Shown: piece after piece, positions 48,301 through 57,122 of the stretch | Numbering within the stretch: position 1 is the stretch's first letter | How the letters are laid out: each line of letters begins with the position of its first letter | NCBI GenBank assembly: GCA_014058105.1 | Contig: JACGCM010001659.1 | Span: 1,426,001-1,490,000, forward strand | Direction: 5' to 3' | DNA: 64,000 nucleotides | DNA from: Kingdonia uniflora | Taxonomy: Eukaryota; Streptophyta; Magnoliopsida; Ranunculales; Circaeasteraceae | Position numbers and translations under genes: made by a program | Notes under the pieces: generated by a model | Seen by the model: the letters and a program-made list of their open reading frames with translations, nothing else | Database searches by the model: none | What the model was told of the DNA's origin: nothing

Positions 48301-51300
48301 ACCACGCTATGTATTGATAAATACCCAAGTAATGGCATCAGACTGAGCTTTAAAGGCCCGCAGGACTGAAGTGTAAGCTTCTTGCTCTATATGGTGAATC
48401 TGAGTCTCCATGTCGTTGTGCATTCTAGTATACGGAGCAGAACCAAGAGTCGCAGATCTTCCACTTCCAGCTACACGGCCTCCTCTTTGAACTCTATTCT
48501 GATGTGGAGGGAGATCATCGTCAGTGCCTAAAATCGTTTCAGGAAGAAACAGAACATGAAATAGCATTTAATCTAAGAACTGTTTAACCTAAATATGTAG
48601 ATAAAAACAAACTTTTGCATTACCCGAATGAAGATGAAATCAGAAAATAGTATTTCCATCCAAGTAGAAGAGTCTAAAGGTCTGGGAATTCCGAAGAATT
48701 TGAAGCATAAATATGTTTACTTAAGTGACATAGATTAATAAAACATCTTAAGAGCGTAGACTCGGCATACCATACATGGATCCCTCAGATGGTTAAGGAT
48801 ATATTCTCTATCTTCGAAGTACTTGCCTTAATTTATATTATTTTGTACATGGCCTAAAGTGCCTCAAAACATTACATTTAATACCTCAGACCTCTATAAA
48901 CTATCAAGGGGACCCATTTCTAAATATGTATATCATTTAGTACCCTAAAATTCATATATACCAAAGTTGCTTTTATTTTTTAATTTCTTACTTACTTTGT
49001 CTACTTGTAACTTGTTCAACAGGTAAATGGAAAAAATACACTCGGTCACACAAGTCCTTTTCTTATCCTGTTAAAATGTTCCTAGCAGAATGCATAACCC
49101 ATAAACATGATTATTCATACAACTACAAATTAAATTCTTAATATTTCAGCCTAGTAATGATTATATGGGTTCAAGCAGAGTTTTAAAAAACGCATTGAGG
49201 CTTACGCCTCCGAACCGCCTCACCGCCTCATAAAGACTTTTGTACTTAGGCTTAAATCTCAAAATTGAGGCTTACACCTCACTGATAATTGAGGCTTAAA
49301 TCTCAAAATTGAATTTTTAACCCTTTACTTATTATTTTTACTAGAAAATACATCATGGGATAGATTCTTTAACAATATCTACAAAATAACTCTTCTAAAG
49401 TTGCCATTTCTTTTATGAGCTTTGCGGGGGAAAATTATTAGCGTATGAAAGAAAACTGAGGCTTATGCCTCACATCGCCTTCCGCCTCACTAAGTACTCA
49501 ACACCTTCGCCTCCGCCTTTGTAAACACTGGGTTCAAGAGATGGAACTCTACATGTACATAAAATCACTTCGCTCTCAACTGGTTAAATAATTGTATAAT
49601 ACAAGCTTGATTTTGGAGCAAGCAGGTCCACCCATAAAATCACTTCTCTCTCAACTGGTTGAACAATACTATCCTCTGCTAGAGTATGCAATGAAATAAA
49701 TGAAATGTTCCTCTCCTAGACGGCACCGACGGCACGGTTAGCAAGGAAACGCTAGAGGCTAAGTCTACCCATGCAAACCCCCAGTTATTAATTATATCTG
49801 TAAAATCTTTTAGCACACAGATGAGAATATAATTCAGTTTAAGCAATTGCTAAGTCCCCAGAGCTTAACAATAGTGTGGAGAATAAGGCAGTAGATGATG
49901 GATATGCCAAGGCAAGAAATAAATATTGTTTTGAGAATGAGGCAAGAAACAAACATAGCAAGCAAGATGAAGGCCAAGGAGAAGGACGTGGTGAAAGATT
50001 TACCAAGGATAAGATAAGGGCTATCCCAGGAACCACAGTAGCTCAAATTTTCGTATTGTTACCAAAAGTGTATGCAAGGAAAGCCTCGGTCACAAACAAC
50101 ATTTTCAGTCCCATATAAGATCCGTATTGTTTAACAGCAGCTAAATGCGAAGCAGTTTTCAAATGGGGTTTCACGAGTAAATAAGGGGGAATTAGTCAAA
50201 TATATGGATTGCCAGAACAATAATCTGACAAAAATCCTGATTAACTCTCAGGCTCCAACGGGTAGTGCTCATGAATTTTTATCTGAACCAATTGTGAAAT
50301 CCTTTTAGGAGGATACTGAAGATGATATAGAGGAACAAGAAGATAGTTCTGGCAGTGAGGACCTTGATGAGGTAATGGCCAAGAGTCCAAACGTCAAAGT
50401 ATCTAATGGGAACCCTTCTAAGTACTTGAAGGATCTGTCGGATTTCAAAAAAGTATCTCAAGAAAAAAATTATAAGAATGCAAGAAGAAAATATACCAGC
50501 ACAAGCTTTAGTGAGGGCAAGTGAAGGAGGCCTCAATAAAACAATATAAATAAGTAATGCATAACAGAGGGTTGTGGGATTCAATTGGGTGGAATGATAG
50601 TATTAAGACTAGAACAACGAGAAGAATTTATGATTACAGCATCAAGCTTTTGGGGGTTGTGGAGAGTTATCCCCTCTATAGGGAATGGAAATGGATTGAC
50701 AATACCGAAACTGCACAATTTTCAGGATGAAAACGCTACAAGCTACTGTGTGTCACTACCTATTGGATTTTGAAGAAGCAGAGCTTTAACCTCATCCCCT
50801 GAAATGGTAAGCAAATGGAAATTGAAAGACTTGAGAATAGGTGTGCATGTCACACTGTAACAAGTGAGAATGATATGCAAAATAGAAAATTAGGTGAAGA
50901 TTTAACGTCCAAATAACAACCCATCAGCCTCATGCTATTAGTCACAAGTGGGTAAGGACTCAGGTCAACTAGGTGATGCATAACTCTAATGGGACTCTCA
51001 GTGATAACCATTCTGGTATAAGGAAGGGATGAACAAGGTATTCCTGAAGGATTAGTACCATTTTGGCTTTTAAAGTTTAAGCCATCCACAAAGACCAACT
51101 CATTTTGTTAAGATACTCATAGACCTGCAAACATGACTCCCTCCGTGAAGCTTCCCCTCTAGTTTTGGCTTGAGCCAGCTGCGACATCAAGCAAAACCAA
51201 CTCCACCCACCCCATGTTTACAGGACTATTGTGCTTCTTAAACATGTAACAAGTATCCATTGAGGTCCAACTCCCAGAAATAATACTGTATGTGATTAAG

Positions 51301-52122
51301 ATTGAGCCTAAAGCGAGTGCCGAGTAGCTATCCAGGTAAAGCTATTTCAAAGGGATTTTTGAGGAGCAAATCTCTAGATAGGCTTTGAATAATATCAATA
51401 GGGGTGAAATTCTTTGAATCAATAGGCTTCAGTCTGGTAGTCCCAAACTTGGACACTAACATAGCTTCTAAGAATATGGGAGGCTCTTTAGCAGCCTATT
51501 GTCTTGCTTCGACACGTGCTCTGACCCAAGCATTGATGCAAAGGGAGATCAAACCATTAAATAGGGGAGGTTAATGATTTAACATGATAAATTAGGATGA
51601 GCCCAGTGGAAGGATTTCTAGCTATTCACTTAGGTTTGCTGAAAGGGGCAGCTTAAAGTTTATGGTAAGCAGTATTTCAATACTGTAAACGTTAATAGGG
51701 TGTCAAATATAAGCAAGATAGTGTTAGTGGTAATATGTAGCGTGTGTGAGGATATGTAGCGCATTTTGTGCTTCAGTCAGAGTGTTTTTTGTTTTTGAAC
51801 TGTCTTCATTTCTAGCCTTTGTAGCGCAATTTCTTAAGATGCCTTGGTAGCAACTCATATAAACAAAACCTCGCCTTTCTTCACCTCGAATACTCTCATG
51901 TATACCACCCAACAATCCTAGGCAAAATTTCTCCATATTTGCAATACCATCCTACTAAACTAATCAAATACAATCCAAAACGCCAAATCTCAAAATCACA
52001 ATCCCCTAAACCCTAATTCACTCAATAGAACACTAAAAGAGCCCTAATTTATCATAGCAAACACAGAAAAAGCTTGATTCTTTGACAAACTCACCACTGC
52101 TATCTGCGATTTCATACTCCAT
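21360..52122 (-). CDS. EML: EMSY-LIKE (EML) protein, ten exons, TE-filled introns
   Basis: A complete 409-residue protein assembled from exons at 52122-52095, 48527-48325, 47539-47430, 47314-47146, 47061-46891, 46815-46747, 41873-41628, 37658-37590, 37504-37441 and 21460-21360. All have GT/AG borders and matching phases, total 1230 nt with no internal stop. The protein starts [17 protein letters not shown]. An ENT domain (residues about 48-125: [20 protein letters not shown], then [18 protein letters not shown]) is followed by a basic KKQK stretch. A plant Tudor/Agenet-like domain (about 197-265: [19 protein letters not shown], then [14 protein letters not shown]), a Gly/Arg-rich linker and a C-terminal helix ([10 protein letters not shown], then [15 protein letters not shown]) complete it. 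EML proteins are plant nuclear chromatin readers; Arabidopsis members have been linked to defence-gene and reproductive control. The last exon is the least certain: it was chosen because its phase, acceptor tract and HGQQ motif fit the SHGQ tail of the family. Promoter and 5' UTR lie to the right of 52122. Confidence 0.88.
22553..22748 (+). repeat. chromovirus 5' LTR
   Basis: It shares GATCGTGGGAATGGGTCG, TTAGTTAATTCAATTTTA and the end AATCTATTA with 26433-26639. It contains a small inverted pair (GATCGTGGG/CCCACGATC). Confidence 0.9.
22875..26400 (+). pseudogene. broken gag-pol of the chromovirus
   Basis: The first frame ([20 protein letters not shown]) ends after 85 codons. Protease is reduced to [11 protein letters not shown] (about 23485). 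Reverse transcriptase remains as [18 protein letters not shown] (24141-24190) and FDDIL (24240, the catalytic Y is lost). The best-kept frame, 24534-24905, spans the connection and RNase H ([18 protein letters not shown], then [17 protein letters not shown], then ITYFSEKL). Integrase follows (the block ending CYAC near 25350, then [16 protein letters not shown], then [11 protein letters not shown]). Near 26260-26390 another frame gives REFLVPW and [11 protein letters not shown], a chromodomain-like tail. Many stops and shifts; it cannot be functional. Confidence 0.85.
26433..26639 (+). repeat. chromovirus 3' LTR
   Basis: Preceded by a purine tract (AGGGGATAGT) and followed by the CTTTG target duplication. 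It begins TGATAG where the left copy has TAATAG. It differs from the left LTR by several small indels and substitutions. Confidence 0.9.
26871..30217. mobile_element. MULE-like DNA transposon, non-coding, 3.35 kb
   Basis: The left end CGGGAAGGATTTAGAGACAC and the right end, in reverse complement, GGGAGAGGATTTAGAGACAC begin long inverted repeats. These continue inward through ACACTCAAGTCTCACTCAAA, for 55 bp or more. Perfect 9-bp duplications ATTTAAATA flank the element (26862-26870 and 30218-30226). Long inverted ends plus a 9-bp duplication are the hallmark of Mutator-like elements. No transposase is present. The left interior (27120-27500) resembles a captured gene start: a CT-rich leader, then CTTTGAAGGTACG, which could be a splice donor. 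The rest holds the paired TCGACAAT motifs listed separately. It lies in EML intron 9. Confidence 0.85.
27796..29412. repeat. cluster of short paired inverted motifs ATTGTCGA ... TCGACAAT
   Basis: Pairs with 8-10 base arms and a spacer near 13 bases occur at 27857-27885, 27911-27939, 28387-28416, 28590-28618, 29141-29168, 29184-29213, 29269-29294, 29311-29338 and 29353-29380. Lone or worn copies occur near 27816, 28224, 28540-28570, 29078 and 29400. Spacers differ in sequence while the arms are kept, so each unit is a potential small hairpin. The groups are 27.8-27.95, 28.2-28.6 and 29.1-29.4 kb. I do not recognise this arrangement from any named family. Confidence 0.75.
30640..30830 (+). repeat. 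possible LTR remnant (copia-like)
   Basis: A run resembling a plant LTR: a TATA-like CTATAAATAAAGC, a CT-rich leader with repeated TCTCTC, and a terminal TCATCATGGTAGTGCAAATGC that might be a worn TGGTATCAGAGC primer site. No partner LTR or target duplication was found. Confidence 0.3.
30954..32662. mobile_element. outer hAT-like element
   Basis: Ends CATGGTTCAAAAA (left) and CATTGTTCAAAAA (right, reverse complement) are inverted. They are flanked by AGCATATG (30946-30953) and GGCATATG (32663-32670), an 8-bp target duplication with one mismatch. No transposase is seen. Excluding the nested element at 31210-32151, only about 770 bp remain, so it is a non-autonomous copy. Confidence 0.7.
31210..32151. 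mobile_element. hAT-like element nested in the outer hAT
   Basis: Ends TGGAGCTGGCAAAGTGG and TAGAGATGACAATTGGG (reverse complement) are imperfect inverted repeats, flanked by perfect 8-bp duplications TTTGTTTT (31202-31209 and 32152-32159). The subterminal sequence is rich in GGGTT/AACCC on both sides, as is common in plant hAT MITEs. Length is 942 bp with no transposase. Confidence 0.8.
32716..33523 (+). repeat. 5' LTR of the LARD-like element
   Basis: 808 bp, TG..CA ends, followed by the tRNA-iMet primer site at 33526. Confidence 0.92.
36443..37252 (+). repeat. 3' LTR of the LARD-like element
   Basis: 810 bp, preceded by a polypurine tract and followed by the TATGG target duplication. It is identical to the 5' LTR apart from an extra AT near 36913. 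Confidence 0.92.
38234..38377. repeat. hexanucleotide microsatellite, 20 x AGTGCT + 4 x AATGCT
   Basis: Twenty uninterrupted AGTGCT units (38234-38353) are followed by four AATGCT units (38354-38377). The array lies in EML intron 7, just ahead of the LINE remnant. It creates long low-complexity reading frames in both directions (Ser-Ala, Ala-Leu, Ser-Thr) that should not be taken as genes. Confidence 0.98.
38470..41372 (+). mobile_element. L1-type LINE remnant with internal deletion
   Basis: The left part (38488-38970) encodes a charged segment with [16 protein letters not shown], as in the part of plant LINEs upstream of the endonuclease. The reverse transcriptase is absent. At 40447-40767 a zinc-binding domain typical of LINE C-termini is readable ([20 protein letters not shown], then [13 protein letters not shown]). 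At 40886-41125 an RNase H-like domain follows ([20 protein letters not shown], then [15 protein letters not shown]). The element ends in an A-rich tail (41350-41370). A unit of about 90 bp (TAATGGCARACACTTTGAGTACTA) is repeated at 39062 and 39427. It runs + while EML runs -, inside EML intron 7. Confidence 0.75.
41246..41575. repeat. tandem duplication of the LINE tail
   Basis: The 150-bp stretch 41246-41397 (TATTGAAGAAGATGCAAAGG ... GAAACGCATGAA, including the A-rich tail) recurs at 41426-41575 with only a few changes. A partial third copy lies between them. The period is 180 bp. The second copy ends 53 bp before EML exon 7. Confidence 0.9.
43394..43412. repeat. GATA microsatellite
   Basis: Short run of about five GATA units after a TATA run, in EML intron 6. 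Confidence 0.8.
43560..43860 (-). pseudogene. LINE reverse transcriptase fragment
   Basis: The frame [20 protein letters not shown] followed by [20 protein letters not shown] matches the plant LINE block around the catalytic F-A-D-D (here L-Q-D-D). It is preceded by a shifted GDPS..F leader like GDPLSPFLF. Only about 100 codons remain. It lies on the same strand as EML, in intron 6. Confidence 0.65.
44335..44455. repeat. two-copy tandem repeat, 61-bp period
   Basis: GGGAAGATCATATATGCTTA and GGGAAGATCTAATATGCTTA begin two copies of a unit ending TTTAGGCG. It lies in EML intron 6. Confidence 0.85.
44456..46746. other. remainder of EML intron 6, nothing recognised
   Basis: Several short frames of 80-125 codons are open (44577-44954, 45116-45454) but show no motif I know. 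They read like worn mobile-element sequence. No inverted ends or target duplications were found. Confidence 0.4.
49176..49530. mobile_element. hAT-type MITE in EML intron 1
   Basis: Ends CAGAGTTTTAAAAAACGC and CAGTGTTTACAAAGGCGGAG (reverse complement) are inverted. They are flanked by perfect 8-bp duplications GGTTCAAG (49168-49175 and 49531-49538). Subterminal GAGGCTTA/GCCTCA motifs are repeated inside. Length is 355 bp, non-coding. Confidence 0.85.
49840..52094. other. EML intron 1, 5' half; no clear gene
   Basis: Between the MITE and exon 1 a stretch around 49870-50570 gives charged + strand translations ([20 protein letters not shown]) with many stops. It is possibly a LINE ORF1 or similar remnant, but I could not identify it. 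The rest shows nothing recognisable. Confidence 0.35.
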
Positions 52123-52391
52123 GGCCAGGATTTCAACAACAAATCTTCACCTCGAGTACTGGAATCGTCGAATCCACTGCAGAGATCACAGAATCAGAGA
52201 TTGTAGAACTAAGGTTTCTTCGGATACTGGAGATCAATTAGGGCACGATCAAACAGTGCAACGATTTGGTAACGATCACGAAGATTTGAGGTTAAGGGGT
52301 TTTGGAGAGAGAGAAGGTTGAGCGCGAGAGAGAACAGAAGCAGGTAATGTTTTTTTATCCCCTCTGTTTCTGACCCCACCTAATAGTAGTA
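52123..52391 (-). promoter_or_regulatory. EML 5' UTR and proximal promoter region
   Basis: The interval between the EML start codon and the hAT element at 52392. It contains a CT-rich leader on the minus strand (reverse of GAGAGAGAGAAGG near 52305-52318), common in plant 5' UTRs. The transcription start cannot be placed from sequence alone. The hAT insertion leaves only about 270 bp of original upstream sequence. Confidence 0.45.
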
Positions 52392-53607
52392 AGGGCTGTA
52401 CAAAAAAACCCGATCCGGTCCGTCCCGAACCGGCCAGTTCGGTCCGGTTTTGGAAACAGTCGGGTCGGTTCGGTTCTTAATTTTAGAACCCGGTTGTAGA
52501 CGGGTCGGGTTCGGTTCCCAGGTTCGGGTAACCGACCAAACCCGAACCGACTATATAAGTATATATACACTTAAGATAGAGAAAGGCGCCTCCAGACTCT
52601 CATCTACATTCTACAACCTTCCATACCCTTGAGAGATTTTTGTGGATTTCATGGCCTTCATCGGTTGTCACCAACATTAAATGATGCCATGAGAGATTAT
52701 GGTGAGCATCACTACATTAAAGCTTAGTAATGAAGAGTTCATCTTGAGATTTAATGATGCCAAACGGAAGAACTTCAGTTACTGAGAAATTAGGAACCAA
52801 AGGAGTATTGAGATCAGTCTTAGTTGGTAGAACTCGATAACAAGGCGCTCTAACTTTGCAAAATCACAAACAAAACAAAGGGGTTAAGTAAAACTTCACA
52901 ACAAACAAAGGGATTGAAGCTGCTAGCTGAAGTCTTTCTCTGCTTGCCTGGCTTCTTTGCGTAGTGCTGGTGTGGGTCTGCCGTGAAGCTTTATGGTTTA
53001 TTTTCTTCTCTTGTGTTGGGGTTGCGTGCTACTGTCACGCCTATACCTTTGGAAGCTTTATGAGTCTGCATGCTTCTGTTTGTATTTTCGGTAGGTGGTG
53101 CGGGCATTATTAGTCTTGTAGCTGCTTGTTGTGGGGTTGCTTGATAGGGTTCCTAAAAAAAACAAAGGGATTGAAAGATGGAGAGATTGGGGTTACGTTT
53201 GAGGTGAATAAGAGGGGATGAAAGAAGAGTTTGCATGGTGGAAAGCTTTATCTCTTGGAACAGGAAGAGTTCCACAAAGGAATCCAACTGGTTTGGGTGT
53301 TTCTATCTCTAGTTTCCCCACACATTGACACTGCAACTCTCCTCCTGACCTAACTCCTCCATCTTCCTTTTTTTTCTCTCTCTCTTTTCAAGTTGTGTGA
53401 AAATGGCATTTTTGATCATACAAACTTAGTATAATGAAACCAAACCCGAGCCACGAAACCGGCCTGACCCTACTATACCGGTTCGGTTTTAGTTCGGGTT
53501 TTGGGTATGGTCGGTTCGGGTTCGAGTTTGGAAAGTGGGAACCCGAGCTCTCCGGGTCGAATCCGATTTAACCTTAAACCCGGGCCGACCCGACCCGTGT
53601 ACAGCCC
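52392..53607. mobile_element. hAT-like element just upstream of EML
   Basis: Ends AGGGCTGTACA and TGTACAGCCC are inverted and flanked by TAGTAGTA on both sides, an 8-bp duplication (the exact register is ambiguous by one base). Both subterminal regions are rich in CGGGTT/AACCCG and CCGGTTCGG blocks, as in other plant hAT MITEs. About 1.2 kb, with no transposase. Confidence 0.75.
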
Positions 53608-54000
53608 TAGTAGTAATCAAGGTTTAAAATGACGTGTCATAGTAGTATACCAAGTGCTACTTTGATCTAGAGTAAGAGCATCTCCACCAGTTTGATGTGG
53701 GTTCTGACGACCTGGCCCACACGTCAAAATCACAAACCCAAACCCACACTCATTTCCTTCTAGCAGTTGGGGTGACGTGGATTTTTTCATTGATTTTTTT
53801 GTAATCAAAACACCGCGCGCGGTAAACAGAACACCACCGTATCATCTGTTCAACAAAACCAACTCGAACTCGTTCCATCCCCACACTGTTTCATCATCTT
53901 TATCTTATTTTTGTCAAAACCCTTGAAAAAAATGACCTGAGTCAAACCCAATAAAATGTAAATGCTAGAGGGAGAACCACACCCAAGTTGTGACCCTAAT

Positions 54001-56147
54001 TTATGAGTGACAAAAGATTCAAGGGAAGCCGTAATTCGGTCGAGGTCCGAAAGAAGAAAAAAAAAAGGTTGTATTTGAAGAACCAGAAGAAATTAAAGAC
54101 CAATCACATCCAACCGAAGATGATATTCCACAGATGTGGTTTATTACTGCTCTCCCATATGATATGACGTACATATTTCATACCAGCGAGGATCTCACGG
54201 TAAGTTTTTGTCCAAAAGTAATTTTGTCATTTTTGTTAATCAAGTGTTTGACAAAATACTCTAATAAACAGAATCGCGATTCAATGCGTCCGCAGAGCAC
54301 ATTCACTATAGTGATAAGTTTGGAACGAGATTTATATAATTTCGATAATAAGGGATCCTATGGTGAAGATATTCAGGAGGTTCATGGATATCAAATTGGT
54401 AATTTCAATAATTGACTAATTCAAGCACTAACAGAGTGTTGGTGGCTGACAACACACACTTTTCTCTTCCCGTGTGCGGAGTTAGGGACTACTCTATTGG
54501 ATTTCACAATGCTTACATTATTGCCAATCGACAAAAATCCTACACCATTGTCGTATGACAACCGATGGAGTGTTATATCCGAGGCCTGGAAATTGCTCTC
54601 CTGCATTACATCCAATAATATAAAGAGTGGAAATGTTAGCATTGTACATCTAAGGAAGTACTTAACCGTCACAGATGATCGGTCTGATGATAGTACGGTG
54701 GCTCGTGCTTTTATCCTTTTCATGATGGGACATTTATGGTTTCAAACGACCAACAATACCATCCCACTTGGATATCTCGAGGCCATCGCCGATTTGGACG
54801 AAGATCTCTCATATGACTGAGGTTTCGTTATTTTTACTTCTCTGCACCATGGCTTAGATACCGCAGTCACGACCTGGACTGCCATCACTAGATTTTTGCA
54901 ACTTATTGAGGTACACTAACACTTTTTTCAATGATACAAATCAAATATCTTGCAATAAATGTCTTAAATGGATTTTCTTATTATTTTATCTGTTATTCCC
55001 AAATGTAGTATTGGTTCTACAAGTATTGTTGGTTACCCCATTGTCAGCAATGCGTTAAAGATGACGTCGTATCCTCGCTTCATAACATGGGAGAAAGAGA
55101 ACATAAAGCAAACAAATGACCAGACAGGGAACTTTTTTACGATATCCAGATACCTAATTGACCACCAAACTATTGATTTGATCAACTAACATCTTTGGCA
55201 TACATCAGCGGCGTTAGAGTTAGATAACGTACATACCATTTTAGAGTTGTCCTTAAAGAGGATACCACTTCAAGTCCCAAATGGAAACTATGAGTATTAC
55301 TTAGGGGATAGATGTTGGAGGCAGTTGACTGGCTATACGGGTATTTTTTATGAATTCTACGTCCAACATGTCGTCACATCTTAGTCCAGTTAATTTAGAG
55401 GCTTTAAGAGAGTCCAGCTTCGTTAGATGTAGCTAGTTTGTGATGGACGAATCGAGGATGACTTACAATACATACTAGCATAGCCAAACTTGTGAAGTTG
55501 CTCACCTGTTGACAGAATTGCAGAGGATGGGGAACATAGATCTGTTTGGGGTTAGTGCACTAAGGTCTGGTATTACACCTGCTATGGTTACGTCATCAGA
55601 GGTTCATAGCTTATCCTAGGACTTCAGTTTGCCCGACTTGGAGATGGGGCCAGACCTGGGGTGGAACATAAAGTGGACAGGGAGGCGTCATAGACCATCC
55701 TCATCTACCGCTTGAGGGAGCCACCAATGGTGCCTCGTTCCTATGACTTAGAGAAGTTGTGGAACCTAAGTCTAGGTATGCGGCGAGTCGCCCTTTCAGA
55801 GTCTACGCGGGACACCGAGACGATCACATTGTTGACTGATCAAAATGCTACTCTGACGAGAAGTTATGACATTATCAACGAACAACTATATCGGCATGTA
55901 AGTAATTTATTTATTTATTTATACCTTTTAAGGTCATATTTATTTTTTCAAAATCTAAATAAATTTTCTTTCTCCCTTTTAGAACTTACAGCTGAGGACA
56001 ACATTGACTATACAGGTAGTGCCGCTGCCATATGGTAGTAGCGCTAGGACTAGGCAGACAGCCCATGGACCTGACATTCGAACCAGGGGAACCAGTAATA
56101 TTCATAAGAGGTGGGGTACTGGATATGATATTGGTCTGTCTCAGTAA
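54001..56147 (+). pseudogene. plant mobile domain (PMD) protein, broken
   Basis: The translation contains the PMD signature ALTECWWLTTHTFLFPCAEL then LDFTMLTLLPID (54425-54535), followed by ARAFILFMMGHLWFQTTNN (about 54690-54750) and DLDEDLSYDWG. PMDs belong to a plant family carried by transposons and also domesticated (MAIN/MAIL genes). Intron signals persist: a donor GTAAGT at 54199, and GTAAGT near 55899 with an acceptor near 55981. The 3' exon reads to a stop at 56147. A frameshift in a poly-A run near 54060 and stops near 55100-55600 break it. An upstream GAGCATCTCCACCAG at 53687 might be a transposon end. Confidence 0.75.
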
Positions 56148-56159
56148 ATATAGTTGTGA

Positions 56160-56870
56160 GATGAGTGTTCCTGTAGATGTATATTTTTATTGTGTGCATC
56201 AGTGTTGAACTATTTATATTGTAGATTTTTGTTTCTCTATATAAGTACTTGAACGACCTGATGTCCTATTTCTTTAAATTCAATTATTATCGATCAATTT
56301 TTGTTATAAATTAAATTTAAATGGAAATGCAATTACAATTCCTAAAATAGTAGTTCTACGCACGATATTAAACCCAAAACATATACAATTAAACCTAATT
56401 CATCATTCAAGACTAATATAAAGATTAAACTCGGACCATTCAGTAAGGGGGAGCGGATCACGTTCATAGTTAAAAAGTCAATAATTTACAGGAAACTCAT
56501 CAGGCGGGACGCAGTTCCGGTAAAAAATATCGTATGAAGTCTCAAACAGGAATGGCTAGTTGTATTTCACATACCATTCATCTTTGGCTTCGCATAGAAT
56601 GTAAGCCAGTAGAACACCTCTGACCCGTCTATCAATACTATTTCGTATCTTATAAAACTTATCACATTTAACCTCAATAACATTCCACCTATTGTATAAA
56701 TCTATAGGAGGGCATTGAAGTTCTGTGTGGTTCCTAAATAGAACATGAACTCGGTCCCATAACTAAATAAAGTTGAGTTGTCGGAGTGGTAGATTATCAG
56801 CAAAATACTACCAAGACGAGGCGAGGGTCCAATCTTCATTTCAGCCAGATACCACAGAAGAATCTTGTGT
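56160..56870 (-). other. unidentified coding remnant
   Basis: On the minus strand from about 56850 to 56520, a readable stretch gives LWDRVHVLFRNHTELQCPP then RWNVIEVKCDKFYKIRNSID, interrupted by stops. The composition looks like real protein, but I do not recognise the family. It may belong to the neighbouring PMD or Harbinger element. Confidence 0.35.
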
Positions 56871-56896
56871 TATTAGAGCATCTTCAACCAACATCT

Positions 56897-56934
56897 ATAT
56901 ATATATATATAATAATAATAATAATAATAAATAA
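56897..56934. repeat. TA / AAT microsatellite
   Basis: A TA run passing into a run of AAT units, inside the left end of the Harbinger element. Confidence 0.85.
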
Positions 56935-57001
56935 AAAAATAGTTGTTGGGATGCAAAAATAGTCGTTAGGATTCCCAAACTAGCCATTGGGAAGGAACCA
57001 A

Positions 57002-57122
57002 AAGAAGAACTATCCGTTAGGGAATGTGGTGGTCTTTTGATTACCCCACGGTATTTTGATTACCACACGGTAATCAAAAGACCGTTGTAAGTTATGATCT
57101 CCCACAACGGCTAGTTCTTCTT
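57002..57122. repeat. foldback structure near Harbinger left end
   Basis: GGTCTTTTGATTACC (57031-57045) pairs perfectly with GGTAATCAAAAGACC (57069-57083). The outer arms AAGAAGAACTATCCGTT and AACGGCTAGTTCTTCTT also pair with one mismatch. The motif TAGCCGTTRGGA recurs around it, as in subterminal repeats of PIF/Harbinger elements. Confidence 0.8.
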
